From positions 476,738 to 540,737 of the forward strand of contig NZ_MSPQ01000002.1 in NCBI RefSeq assembly GCF_001936475.1: a stretch of 64,000 nucleotides of DNA, given 5' to 3'. Position numbers and translations under genes: made by a program. Numbering within the stretch: the stretch's first letter is position 1; each line of letters starts with the position of its first letter. The notes under the pieces were generated by a model. It was not told the origin of the DNA. It worked only from the letters and a program-made list of their open reading frames with translations, and ran no database searches. The stretch comes from Algoriphagus marinus (GTDB lineage: Bacteria > Bacteroidota > Bacteroidia > Cytophagales > Cyclobacteriaceae). Shown piece after piece: positions 45,382-54,637 of the stretch.

Positions 45382-47583
45382 ATGGGAAGAAAATCAAATA
45401 AAAAAACAAGAAACAATAAATTCGGAGGTAATAAACCTGATTCAGGAAGTTTATCCAGACGAATTCTTCAATTTTTAGATTCAAACTACGGTTCAGAATT
45501 CAATTCAAAACAAATCATCAAACGACTGGAAATAAGAGATGCTATCTCTAAAGATGGAGTAGAGCCCATTTTGAGTCGATTGGTTGAAGGAGGATCAGTT
45601 TCAAAAACAGCAAGAAATTATTACTCATCCAATCAAGATCCAGATTTCATTTTAGGTACAGTGGACTATGTGAATCCTAGGTTTGCCTTCATCGTCCGCG
45701 ATGAAGATCCAAATTCCCTTGGAGACATATTAGTCAAAGAAGCTGATCTAAAGCAAGCGCTTGATGGAGACAAAGTACGCGTGATGGTATATCCTGTAAA
45801 AGGGAAAACCGGAAGGACAGAGGGGAAGGTATTGGAAGTTGTCAAACGTAATCGCGATGAATTTGTAGGAAGAGTAGAGATTTCACCCCGATTTGCATTC
45901 ATTGTCCCGGACTTCAAAAAGATGCACAAAGACATCTTTGTACACCGAGGTGACTTGAAAGGAGCGCAGCACAAAGATAAAGTGATTGTGAAGCTCACCG
46001 AATGGAGAGAGGGAGATAAAAATCCAACAGGAGAAGTCATCCGGGTTTTAGGTAAAGCCGGACTTCATGAAGTGGAGATTCATTCCATTATGGCAGAGTT
46101 TGGTCTTCCATTTGAATATCCGGAAGCTCCAGAAAAAGAAGCAAACGCCATCTCGGATAAGATCACTGCCAAAGACATCAAAGCCCGAAAAGACTTTCGG
46201 GACGTAGCTACCTTTACCATTGACCCAGCCGATGCCAAGGATTTTGATGACGCAATCTCTTATCGTGAGCTTGAAAATGGGAACCTGGAAGTAGGTGTCC
46301 ATATTGCCGACGTGACTCACTATGTCAAGCCAAATACAGCCTTAGAAAAAGAGGCTTACGATAGGGCAACCTCTGTTTATCTAGTAGATCGGACCATTCC
46401 GATGCTTCCAGAGCGATTGAGCAACGGATTATGTTCCCTTCGCCCAAATGAGGACAAATTGACTTTTGCTTGTGTGTTTGAACTGGATCGAGAAGCGAAT
46501 GTGAAAAAACATTGGATCGGGAGAACAATCATTCATTCTGACCGAAGGTTTGCCTATGAAGAGGCGCAAGAAAACATCGATACCCAATCAGGTGATTTCT
46601 TTGAAGAACTTACCTTATTGAACACCCTTGCTAAGAAAGTTCGTCAAAAACGATTCAATCATGGGGCGGTAAACTTTGAAACTGTAGAAGTCAAATTTAA
46701 GCTAGATGAGGACGGCAAACCATTGGGACTGTTTATCAAAGAGCGAAAAGACATACATAAGCTCATCGAAGAATTTATGCTTTTGGCTAATAAATATGTA
46801 GCTGAGTTTGTTTTCAACAAAGGAAAAGGAAAAGACACCTTTGTGTATCGAACGCACGATTCCCCGGATATGGAGCGTTTGGAAACTTTCTCCGGTTTTG
46901 CAAAGCGATTTGGCCATCAAGTAGATATTGGAGCCGAGGGGAAAATCTCTACAGCTTTAAACAAATTGATGGAAGAGATTCAAGGGAAGCCCGAGCAAAA
47001 TGTATTGGAACAACTGGCGATTCGCAGTATGGCTAAAGCGAAATATACCACAGAGCCTAAAGGGCATTTCGGACTAGCATTCGCACATTATTCTCATTTC
47101 ACTTCACCAATCCGAAGGTATCCGGATATGATGGCTCATCGCCTTCTGGAACATTACCTGGAAGGAGGAAAATCTCCAGACGCAGAATCTTGGGAACAAA
47201 AATGTGTACACTCCTCTGAGCGTGAAAAAAGAGCCGCTGATGCCGAACGAGCTTCAATCAAGTACAAGCAAGTTGAGTTCATGTCTTTGGCAGAAGCCAA
47301 AGATTACGATGGGATTGTCAGCGGAGTAACGGAATGGGGAGTTTTTGTGGAAATAACTGAAACCAAGTGTGAGGGAATGATTCGTGTTCAGGATATAAAT
47401 GATGACTACTACGAATTTGACCAGAAAAACATGCGACTTATTGGGTCGAAAAATAAAAAAATGATCACTTTGGGAGACAAAGTAATGGTCAGAGTAGTTA
47501 ATACTGACATTGATCGAAGAACTATAGATTTGGAATTTGCATCTAATGACGAAAATAAGCCACGCAAACGCGCTCTTAGGTAA
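45382..47583 (+). CDS. rnr: Ribonuclease R
   Basis: The 733-residue exoribonuclease degrades structured RNA 3' to 5'. Domain order is a winged-helix-like start (about 25-70), cold-shock domains (about 90-225), the RNB catalytic domain (about 265-600) with DPADAKDFDDAISY, and a C-terminal S1 domain (about 635-720; YDGIVSGVTEWGVFVEI). A basic tail (KPRKRALR) ends it. Its 3' end overlaps the next gene by 38 nt in another frame. Confidence 0.96.
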   Translation: MGRKSNKKTRNNKFGGNKPDSGSLSRRILQFLDSNYGSEFNSKQIIKRLEIRDAISKDGVEPILSRLVEGGSVSKTARNYYSSNQDPDFILGTVDYVNPRFAFIVRDEDPNSLGDILVKEADLKQALDGDKVRVMVYPVKGKTGRTEGKVLEVVKRNRDEFVGRVEISPRFAFIVPDFKKMHKDIFVHRGDLKGAQHKDKVIVKLTEWREGDKNPTGEVIRVLGKAGLHEVEIHSIMAEFGLPFEYPEAPEKEANAISDKITAKDIKARKDFRDVATFTIDPADAKDFDDAISYRELENGNLEVGVHIADVTHYVKPNTALEKEAYDRATSVYLVDRTIPMLPERLSNGLCSLRPNEDKLTFACVFELDREANVKKHWIGRTIIHSDRRFAYEEAQENIDTQSGDFFEELTLLNTLAKKVRQKRFNHGAVNFETVEVKFKLDEDGKPLGLFIKERKDIHKLIEEFMLLANKYVAEFVFNKGKGKDTFVYRTHDSPDMERLETFSGFAKRFGHQVDIGAEGKISTALNKLMEEIQGKPEQNVLEQLAIRSMAKAKYTTEPKGHFGLAFAHYSHFTSPIRRYPDMMAHRLLEHYLEGGKSPDAESWEQKCVHSSEREKRAADAERASIKYKQVEFMSLAEAKDYDGIVSGVTEWGVFVEITETKCEGMIRVQDINDDYYEFDQKNMRLIGSKNKKMITLGDKVMVRVVNTDIDRRTIDLEFASNDENKPRKRALR

Positions 47584-48544
47584 ACTTGAAACTTTCATCC
47601 AGCAGCTTCCCGAGCATATCGGAACGGGAGCTGAACCCAAAGAACTTTATGAACCCATAACCTATATCCTAAGTCTGGGTGGAAAAAGAATCCGCCCACT
47701 TCTTAGCTTAATGGCATATGGGCTTTACAAAAATGACCCTGAAACGATCCTAAGTCAATCGGCAGCAATCGAAGTATTTCACAATTTTACTTTAATGCAT
47801 GACGATATCATGGACAATGCGCCACTCAGAAGAGGAACGGCCACCGTGCATGAAAAGTGGAATGCCAATATTGCGATCCTATCGGGGGATGTGATGCTCG
47901 TAAAAGCGTATGAATTACTGCTTGATACAGAACCAAATTTGCTAAAGGAGATTATTCGCCTTTTCAATAAAACTGCAGCTGAGGTATGTGAGGGTCAGCA
48001 ATTCGATATGAATTTTGAAGCCTATGAAACAGTCTCTGAAGCAGACTACATCAATATGATTAGGCTCAAAACTGCTGTACTACTGGGGCTTTCCCTTCAA
48101 ATGGGAGCACTGTTGGCAGGGGCTGAAAAATCTGATGCACAGAAGCTTTATGACTTCGGTATGAACATCGGTGTTGGCTTTCAATTGAAGGATGATTTAT
48201 TGGATGTTTTTGCAGATCAGGCAAAATTTGGGAAGCAAGTCGGTGGAGATATTATTGCCAATAAAAAAACATTTTTGCTGATTAAAGCCCTCGAGCTGGC
48301 CAAAGGTCCAACTGCGGAAAAGCTCAATTATTGGTTGAATCAAACAGAGTTTGATAAAGAAGAAAAAGTAAAAGCGGTCAAAGAAGTTTATGATGCATTG
48401 GGGATAAAAGCTCTTACGGAGGCAAAAATGCAATTCTATTTCCAAGCAGGGTTTGACCAGTACGATCTGATTCATTTCAAAAACGAGTCTTATTTCCAAG
48501 AATTGAAGCAAATCACGCAGGACCTTATCCATCGCGAAAAATAA
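47546..48544 (+). CDS. Polyprenyl diphosphate synthase
   Basis: From the ATG at 47546 the 332-residue enzyme is a trans-prenyltransferase with the first Asp-rich motif LMHDDIMDNAPLRRG (Asp86-Asp90), GGKRIRP (45-51) and the second Asp-rich motif FQLKDDLLDVF. It condenses isopentenyl diphosphate into a C20-C50 chain, most likely the octaprenyl or heptaprenyl side chain of menaquinone. A TTG at 47537 is the alternative start. Both overlap the end of rnr, which indicates coupling. Confidence 0.93.
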   Translation: MTKISHANALLGKLETFIQQLPEHIGTGAEPKELYEPITYILSLGGKRIRPLLSLMAYGLYKNDPETILSQSAAIEVFHNFTLMHDDIMDNAPLRRGTATVHEKWNANIAILSGDVMLVKAYELLLDTEPNLLKEIIRLFNKTAAEVCEGQQFDMNFEAYETVSEADYINMIRLKTAVLLGLSLQMGALLAGAEKSDAQKLYDFGMNIGVGFQLKDDLLDVFADQAKFGKQVGGDIIANKKTFLLIKALELAKGPTAEKLNYWLNQTEFDKEEKVKAVKEVYDALGIKALTEAKMQFYFQAGFDQYDLIHFKNESYFQELKQITQDLIHREK

Positions 48545-48547
48545 TTC

Positions 48548-49177
48548 ATGAATTTATCAATTACAGTTTTACTGATTATTCTCACAGCAGGTATCAGTAT
48601 CTATGGATTCAGCAAACCTGAATTCCTTCATCGATGGATGTTTATTCCATACAAAATCAAAAATAAAGGGCAGTGGGATCGATTTATTACTTCTGGATTT
48701 ATCCACAAGGACTACATGCATCTGCTGTTTAATATGTTTACCTTTTATTTCTTTGGTGCTGTGGTAGAACAAGTATTAGCATACCGGTTTGGACCAATCT
48801 TAGGAGGAGTGGTTTTTGTATTATTCTATATTCTGGGGATTGTCATTTCTGATATCCCGACTTATCTCAAGAACCAGGATAACAGTTACTATAGAGCACT
48901 TGGCGCATCCGGTGGTACTTCCGCAACAGTTTTTGCAAGCATTATCATCTTACCTCTATCGGACATTTGTCTCTTTGGTATTATTTGTCTTCCTGGATTT
49001 ATCTTGGGTGGATTATTTTTGATTTACTCTTATTTCAAAGGAAAAAATCAAGACGACGCCATCAATCATGACGCACATTTATATGGTGCGCTTTTCGGAA
49101 TTATTTTTATCCTGATTATATCTCCTTCGAGTGCAATCACCTTTTTCGATCAAATAAAGAATTATCGTCCATTCTAA
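48548..49177 (+). CDS. Rhomboid-family intramembrane serine protease
   Basis: The 209-residue membrane protein has six hydrophobic segments. The catalytic Ser121 lies in LGASGGTSA and the His177 in NHDAHLYGALFG. HLLFNMFTFYFFG carries the family's conserved HxxxN-type loop before the third membrane segment. It cleaves membrane proteins inside the bilayer. It starts 3 nt after the prenyl synthase stop and ends at a terminator. Confidence 0.93.
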   Translation: MNLSITVLLIILTAGISIYGFSKPEFLHRWMFIPYKIKNKGQWDRFITSGFIHKDYMHLLFNMFTFYFFGAVVEQVLAYRFGPILGGVVFVLFYILGIVISDIPTYLKNQDNSYYRALGASGGTSATVFASIIILPLSDICLFGIICLPGFILGGLFLIYSYFKGKNQDDAINHDAHLYGALFGIIFILIISPSSAITFFDQIKNYRPF

Positions 49178-49213
49178 AAAAAATCCCTCTCAATTCTAAT
49201 TGAGAGGGATTTG
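49178..49213. terminator. Bidirectional intrinsic terminator
   Basis: AAATCCCTCTCAATT/AATTGAGAGGGATTT stem (49181-49195 and 49198-49212) between convergent rhomboid and BNR-protein genes. Confidence 0.9.
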
Positions 49214-49216
49214 AAT

Positions 49217-52200
49217 TTATTTCTTTTTATCCAACTTGGTTTTCATTTCTTCGATGTTTAGAATCTTAGAAATCTGATCTTTTTCAAGCGCCCTAAATCG
49301 GGTTAATTCTGCATCAATCTTCGTGACTAATTCAACTTTCACTTCCTCTGACTGATCTGTTGGCTTGTAATCTCCATTCCCAACCACACTATTTAAGTGG
49401 GCAAGTTTATTATTCAGACGAATCGGGAAATTCAAAGGATCCTGACCACTCTTATTTTGAGTTTGATAAAGCGTCTTTTCGATTTGATCCATTTCATCCA
49501 AAACCATTTGAAGGTTAGCTGGCTTAGTCTCCAGGCTATCCATTTCAGCTCGGTAGGTTCGGATTAATTTAATGGTTTGGTGAGTCTCTGTGAGTTTGTC
49601 TCTGACACCAAGCAAGAATTCATATTGTGCTTCCAAATCAGACTGAGTGGATTCATATCTAGGATCTGCCAAAACTTCGAAGGTTTGATCTTGAGCTTTA
49701 CCATCCAATATCATTCGAACTTTATAAGTTCCTGGTGGTACTTTTGGACCTCTAAGACTAGCCGCCCACATAATCAACCCATCAAATCCTTCGGCATCTT
49801 CAACTCTTAGATTCCAATTAAATTCATTGCTACCAGCCTTGACTTTCAGCGTATCGCCATCAATTCCTTTAGTAGAAAATTCTCTAAGCTTCTGATTTTT
49901 TGAATCAAAGAATTCTATTCTCAGTTCCTCTTTCGGTTCTTCTTTAAGATAAGAATAGACTAAAACCCCACCAGGACGATTGGATCCCTCTGTTAAACTT
50001 TTCCGCTTTACACCGTCCATTCGATATGAATCCTGAGGTTTAAAGAGATGAAATGCTTTTGTACCAATACTTGGCTCCGCCTGATGAAGAACAGTCAAAT
50101 CATCAATGATCCAAAAAGCTCTCCCTTGAGTGGCCGCGATCAAGTTATTTTCTTTAATTGCTAAGTCAGTAATGGAAACAATTGGTAGGTTTAATTGTAA
50201 CGAATGCCAAGAAGCTCCATCATCCTTGGAATAGTACATTCCAGTTTCAGTTCCTGCATAAAGCATTCCTCGCTTTGCCGGATCCGCTCGAACCACTCTA
50301 GTAAAATGCTCTTCCGCTATCCCTGAAGTGATCTTGGTCCAAGTCTTCCCATAATCCTTCGTCTTGTATAGGTAAGGCTCGTAGTTTCCTGTTTTATATC
50401 CTGTTGCTGCGAAATAAGCTTCTGCCGGATCAAATGGACTTGCCTCAATGCTATTGATTTGTAACCATTCAGGCATATCTGATGGAGTCACATTTTGCCA
50501 AGAAGCTCCATTATCTTGGGTAACATGAACTAACCCATCATCAGATCCAGCCCATATCACACCTTTTTTGATTGGCGATTCAGCAGCTGTGAAGATTGTT
50601 GCATAATATTCTACTGAAGTATTATCCTTTGTAATTGGACCACCACTTGGACCAAGTTTGCTTGGATCATTCCGAGTCAAATCAGGTGAGAAAACTTCCC
50701 AGCTTTGCCCTTCATTTGTAGATCGGTGAAACTGGTTACTGGTAGTATATAGCATATTTGGATCATGTGGCGAGAAGAAAATCGGGAAATTCCACTGAAA
50801 TCTATATTTCATATCCTCGGCTCCATGTCCCATTGGATTGTTTGGGTAGACATTTACCGATCGAGAAGTTCCATTTCTATGATTTTCTCTGGTCAAATAT
50901 CCTCCGTAAGAACCTCCATATACGATGTCATTATCTTTCGGGTCTGGAGCGATCCAACCACTCTCACCACCTGCAGTCGGTTCCCAATCATCTTCAGAGA
51001 TTGATCTTCCATCATTTCTGTGTCTAATTCTAACTGTTGAATTATCCTGTTGAGCACCATAGATTCTATAAGGAAAACTGTTATCGGTAGTCACACGATA
51101 GAATTGTGCTGTGGGCTGATTCATATAAGTTGACCAGTTTTTCCCTCCATCTTCAGATACTTGAGCACCACCGTCATCAGCGATAATCATCCGTTGATTG
51201 TTTTGTGGATCGATCCACAAATCATGATGGTCACCATGTGGTGCATTTGCTCCTTTGAAGGTTTTTCCTCCGTCGGTAGATTTGTGATAGCTCACATTCA
51301 GCACATAAACTGTTTCTTCATCCTGTGTATCAGCAAAAATTCTAGTATAGTACCAGGCACGTTGTCTGAGACTTCTATCCTCATTGACTTTCTCCCAGGT
51401 TTTACCAGCATCTTTCGAGGTAAAGACACCTCCATTTTCATTTTCAATGATGGCATAAAGCCGATTGGAATTTACCGGAGATACTGTAACTCCCATAATT
51501 CCAAGCAAACCGTCTGGAAATCCTTCATTTTCAGTCAAGTCTTCCCAAGTTTTTCCTCCATCGGTGGTCTTATACATTTTGGAATCTGGTCCACCACTTT
51601 CTAAGCTATAGGGAGTTCGCTTGATATCCCAAGTGGTAGCATACAGGATTTCAGGATTTTCGGGATCCATGATCAAATCAACTGCACCAGCTACATCACT
51701 AGCGAACAACATCTTGTCCCAAGTCTTTCCTCCATCAGTAGTCTTATAAACACCACGAGTATCATCAGGCTTAAAAATATCACCTAATACAGCTGCATAA
51801 ACTACATCGGGATTGGTGGGATGAATTCTCAATCTGGAGATAAAACGGCTTTTATCCAATCCAGCACGCTCCCATGTTTTACCGGCATCCGCACTTTTCC
51901 AAATACCATAACCAAAGGAAACATTCCCTCTGACAGTTTTTTCACCCCCTCCAGCATACACTACACTTGTATCACTTTTAGCTACAGCGACTGCTCCAAT
52001 AGAGCCTCCGAAATAACCGTCCGATACTGCTTTCCAAGTTTGTCCAGCATCATAAGTTTTCCAGACGCCTCCGCCTGCTGATGCAAAGTAATAAGTCTTG
52101 TCACTGCCAGGGACACCAGTCACCCCATCTGAACGCCCTCCTCTAAACGGGCCTACTAGCCTCCATTCAAGAGCATCGTAAATCTTAGGATCTGGGACAT

Positions 52201-52279
52201 TTTGGGCTTTTACTTCTGGGGAATAGATACTCCATGCCATTAAAAGCGATAGAGACCATAAGAATAATTTCTTCTTCAT
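49217..52279 (-). CDS. Secreted BNR/sortilin-like repeat protein (VPS10-type propeller)
   Basis: The 1020-residue protein has a signal peptide (about 1-25, ending VKAQ). More than a dozen BNR/Asp-box repeats follow through about residues 50-740 (VYKTTDGGKTWDKM, MYKTTDGGKTWEDL, VFTSKDAGKTWEKV, MYYSKDDGASWHSL). They form beta-propellers of the sortilin/VPS10 or glycosyl-hydrolase-74-like type. The rest (about 780-1020) is an Ig-like and helical region rich in Lys and Glu. Such proteins are common and exported in Bacteroidota. Several related families are annotated as glycosyl hydrolases but lack proven activity. Monocistronic. Confidence 0.85.
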   Translation of the reverse strand: MKKKLFLWSLSLLMAWSIYSPEVKAQNVPDPKIYDALEWRLVGPFRGGRSDGVTGVPGSDKTYYFASAGGGVWKTYDAGQTWKAVSDGYFGGSIGAVAVAKSDTSVVYAGGGEKTVRGNVSFGYGIWKSADAGKTWERAGLDKSRFISRLRIHPTNPDVVYAAVLGDIFKPDDTRGVYKTTDGGKTWDKMLFASDVAGAVDLIMDPENPEILYATTWDIKRTPYSLESGGPDSKMYKTTDGGKTWEDLTENEGFPDGLLGIMGVTVSPVNSNRLYAIIENENGGVFTSKDAGKTWEKVNEDRSLRQRAWYYTRIFADTQDEETVYVLNVSYHKSTDGGKTFKGANAPHGDHHDLWIDPQNNQRMIIADDGGAQVSEDGGKNWSTYMNQPTAQFYRVTTDNSFPYRIYGAQQDNSTVRIRHRNDGRSISEDDWEPTAGGESGWIAPDPKDNDIVYGGSYGGYLTRENHRNGTSRSVNVYPNNPMGHGAEDMKYRFQWNFPIFFSPHDPNMLYTTSNQFHRSTNEGQSWEVFSPDLTRNDPSKLGPSGGPITKDNTSVEYYATIFTAAESPIKKGVIWAGSDDGLVHVTQDNGASWQNVTPSDMPEWLQINSIEASPFDPAEAYFAATGYKTGNYEPYLYKTKDYGKTWTKITSGIAEEHFTRVVRADPAKRGMLYAGTETGMYYSKDDGASWHSLQLNLPIVSITDLAIKENNLIAATQGRAFWIIDDLTVLHQAEPSIGTKAFHLFKPQDSYRMDGVKRKSLTEGSNRPGGVLVYSYLKEEPKEELRIEFFDSKNQKLREFSTKGIDGDTLKVKAGSNEFNWNLRVEDAEGFDGLIMWAASLRGPKVPPGTYKVRMILDGKAQDQTFEVLADPRYESTQSDLEAQYEFLLGVRDKLTETHQTIKLIRTYRAEMDSLETKPANLQMVLDEMDQIEKTLYQTQNKSGQDPLNFPIRLNNKLAHLNSVVGNGDYKPTDQSEEVKVELVTKIDAELTRFRALEKDQISKILNIEEMKTKLDKKK

Positions 52280-52373
52280 AACATTAATTTGGTGGTTATC
52301 GAAGATAGAAATTAATAGAAGTGATTGAATGAAAATAATAAAAAATGATCAGTGGTTATCTAAAAAAATAATT

Positions 52374-52410
52374 GCCAAAAAAAAGCTCCTTCAAATTAAT
52401 GAAGGAGCTT
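52374..52410 (-). terminator. Intrinsic terminator of the rplU-rpmA operon
   Basis: AAGCTCCTTCA/TGAAGGAGCTT stem (52383-52393 and 52400-52410) with a U-run on the minus strand. Confidence 0.88.
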
Positions 52411-52429
52411 CGAATAATAAATTGGTTTA

Positions 52430-52690
52430 TTAAGCTTCTACAGGGAGAACGCTTACGTAAGATCTTCCGTCGAATTTCTTCTTAAAAGAAACAACTCCAT
52501 CAGTTAGAGCGAATAAAGTGTGGTCTTTACCAACACCTACATTAGTACCAGCATGATGCTTAGTACCTCTCTGTCTTACAATGATGTTTCCTGCGATAAC
52601 TTGCTCGCTACCAAATTTCTTTACACCAAGTCTTTTAGACTGGGAATCTCTACCGTTTCTGGAACTACCGACACCTTTTTTGTGAGCCAT
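52430..52690 (-). CDS. rpmA: 50S ribosomal protein L27
   Basis: The 86-residue protein begins [26 protein letters not shown], the L27 N-terminal tail that reaches the peptidyl-transferase centre. No N-terminal extension as in Firmicutes. It follows rplU by 34 nt, the universal order. Confidence 0.98.
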   Translation of the reverse strand: MAHKKGVGSSRNGRDSQSKRLGVKKFGSEQVIAGNIIVRQRGTKHHAGTNVGVGKDHTLFALTDGVVSFKKKFDGRSYVSVLPVEA

Positions 52691-52724
52691 GGTTTTTTAC
52701 GTTTATAGCTTTCGTATTGAAAAC

Positions 52725-53036
52725 TTAGAGTGAAATATTTTCGATCAATACTTTGGTAAAATCTTGTCTGTGACCATTCTTCTTTTTGTAGCCTTTTCTA
52801 CGCTTCTTTTTGAAGACAATCACTTTATCACCTTTGACGTGATCCAGGACTTTCCCAGATACCTTTGCTCCTACTAGAAGGGGAGCTCCTACAGACACAG
52901 TGCCGTCAGCTTCAGCTAACAAGACCTGGTCGAATTCCACGGAAGCGCCAGTTTCTGCTGCCAACTTTGGAGCGAACACAAACTGATCTTTTGTTACTTT
53001 GAACTGCTTACCTGCGATGTTTACGATTGCGTACAT
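52725..53036 (-). CDS. rplU: 50S ribosomal protein L21
   Basis: The 103-residue protein has the L21 signature (MYAIVNIAGKQFKVTKDQFVFAPKL, VFKKKRRKGYKKKNGHRQDFTKV). It heads the rplU-rpmA operon, which binds 23S rRNA in the large subunit. Confidence 0.98.
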   Translation of the reverse strand: MYAIVNIAGKQFKVTKDQFVFAPKLAAETGASVEFDQVLLAEADGTVSVGAPLLVGAKVSGKVLDHVKGDKVIVFKKKRRKGYKKKNGHRQDFTKVLIENISL

Positions 53037-53615
53037 GTTGTATGATTCTTATTATCGAATTCGGAGTGCAAATATAGGTAAGTTGTATAGAAGAAAAAAA
53101 CAGGCTTGGAAATTTTTCCATTGATTCCTTGAAAGTTTTCAAAAATTCTAACTCGGAGTCTCGAAATTTCATTCAACCTACTAAAATCATATCACAAAAA
53201 TTATCTGAAATTGTTCTTTGAAAAACTCTAATTAATGGCTGGAGCATTGATCACCAACGTATTACATCACTAGTAATCTGAAGTATAATTTTTGACCTTT
53301 GTTCAATTTTAACCTTGAATTTTGGTAAAAAAACTTTTCTCAAGTTTTTTAAAAAAATTTTGCATGCCCTATAAGATCATCTATACTGTATTTATTACTT
53401 GAATATAGATTTATTATAAATCTGTATATTAGTATTTTATACATTTTTGACCAATATTCAAATTTTAGCTTAAACTCCTACTTCAGAGGTTTTTTTTATC
53501 ATTTTTGGTTCACATATTTGTTCGTAGGCTGTTCTGAAAAGGCAGCCTTTGCTATCCCCAGCTGAGTAAGAACGCCAAATAGTCTCCTATCTCATTAAGA
53601 ATATAAAAAAGAAGT
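53037..53615. other. 579-nt A+T-rich intergenic region upstream of nrdB
   Basis: Between the rplU start and the nrdB start, in the divergent orientation, lies strongly A+T-rich sequence without a convincing gene. A short 6-bp hairpin (AGGCTG 53526-53531 with CAGCCT 53543-53548) sits about 70-90 nt before nrdB. Promoters for both directions must lie here; I could not name boxes or a riboswitch. Confidence 0.5.
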
Positions 53616-54602
53616 ATGATGCAGAAGTATGAACCAATTTTAGAAGAGAACAAAAATCGATTTGTTTTATTCCCTATTCAACACAATGATATTTGGCAAT
53701 TTTATAAAAAGGCTGAAGCAAGTTTTTGGACTGCTGAAGAAATTGACTTGGGGCAAGATTTAACAGACTGGAAAGCCTTAAATGATGGTGAACGTCATTT
53801 CGTCTCTCACGTACTTGCATTTTTTGCAGCAAGTGACGGAATTGTAAATGAAAATCTGGCTGAACATTTTGTCGCTGAAGTACAATATACTGAAGCCAAA
53901 TTTTTCTATGGTTTTCAGATTGCGATGGAAAATATCCACTCTGAAACATACAGCTTACTTATAGACACCTATATAAAGGATGCGGTAGAACGAGATAAGC
54001 TATTAAATGCGATTGAACATATTGACTGTGTAAAAAAGAAAGCAGACTGGGCACTTCGCTGGATCGACAACGGAAACTTCCAAGAGCGATTGATCGCTTT
54101 CGCAGCAGTGGAGGGAATATTTTTCTCTGGATCTTTTTGTTCCATTTTCTGGCTAAAGAAAAGAGGCTTAATGCCTGGTTTGACCTTTTCAAATGAATTA
54201 ATATCCAGAGATGAAGGTCTCCATTGCGATTTTGCATGCCACCTATACACCCAACACGTCCAAAACCCATTACCAAAAGAGACGGTAATGCAGATCATCA
54301 AGGATGCTGTTGAAATCGAAAAAGAATTTGTCACCGATGCACTTCCTGTTAGATTGATAGGAATGAACGCGGATTTGATGTGCCAGTACATTGAGTTTGT
54401 CGCTGACAGATTGTTAATGGAGCTCGATTGTCCTAAAGTTTGGAATAGTACTAATCCATTCGACTTTATGGATATGATTTCCCTACAAGGAAAAACAAAC
54501 TTCTTCGAAAAGAGAGTTGGCGATTACCAAAAAGCCGGTGTCATGGGCTCAGCCGAAAGCAATGAAAGTTCTCGAGGCTTTACCATTGAAGAAGATTTCT
54601 AA
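53616..54602 (+). CDS. nrdB: Ribonucleotide reductase class Ia, small subunit
   Basis: The 328-residue beta subunit holds the di-iron-tyrosyl radical cofactor. Visible are [15 protein letters not shown], then [14 protein letters not shown] with iron ligands Glu105 and His108 and the radical Tyr112, and a second ligand set in EGIFFSGSF and [11 protein letters not shown]. The residues around these sites resemble the eukaryotic R2 more than E. coli NrdB, as is usual in Bacteroidota. ATGATG gives two possible starts. nrdA follows after 35 nt. Confidence 0.96.
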   Translation: MMQKYEPILEENKNRFVLFPIQHNDIWQFYKKAEASFWTAEEIDLGQDLTDWKALNDGERHFVSHVLAFFAASDGIVNENLAEHFVAEVQYTEAKFFYGFQIAMENIHSETYSLLIDTYIKDAVERDKLLNAIEHIDCVKKKADWALRWIDNGNFQERLIAFAAVEGIFFSGSFCSIFWLKKRGLMPGLTFSNELISRDEGLHCDFACHLYTQHVQNPLPKETVMQIIKDAVEIEKEFVTDALPVRLIGMNADLMCQYIEFVADRLLMELDCPKVWNSTNPFDFMDMISLQGKTNFFEKRVGDYQKAGVMGSAESNESSRGFTIEEDF

Positions 54603-54637
54603 TTATACTTTTCCCATTAACCTAAAATAATACCCCT

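Noticed and set aside
49577..52081. Several plus-strand frames inside the BNR-protein gene
   Set aside because: Antisense shadows of a 1020-codon gene with clear repeats; no signals of their own.
53521..53580. Riboswitch before nrdB
   Set aside because: The short hairpin and flanks do not match any riboswitch consensus that I can recall.
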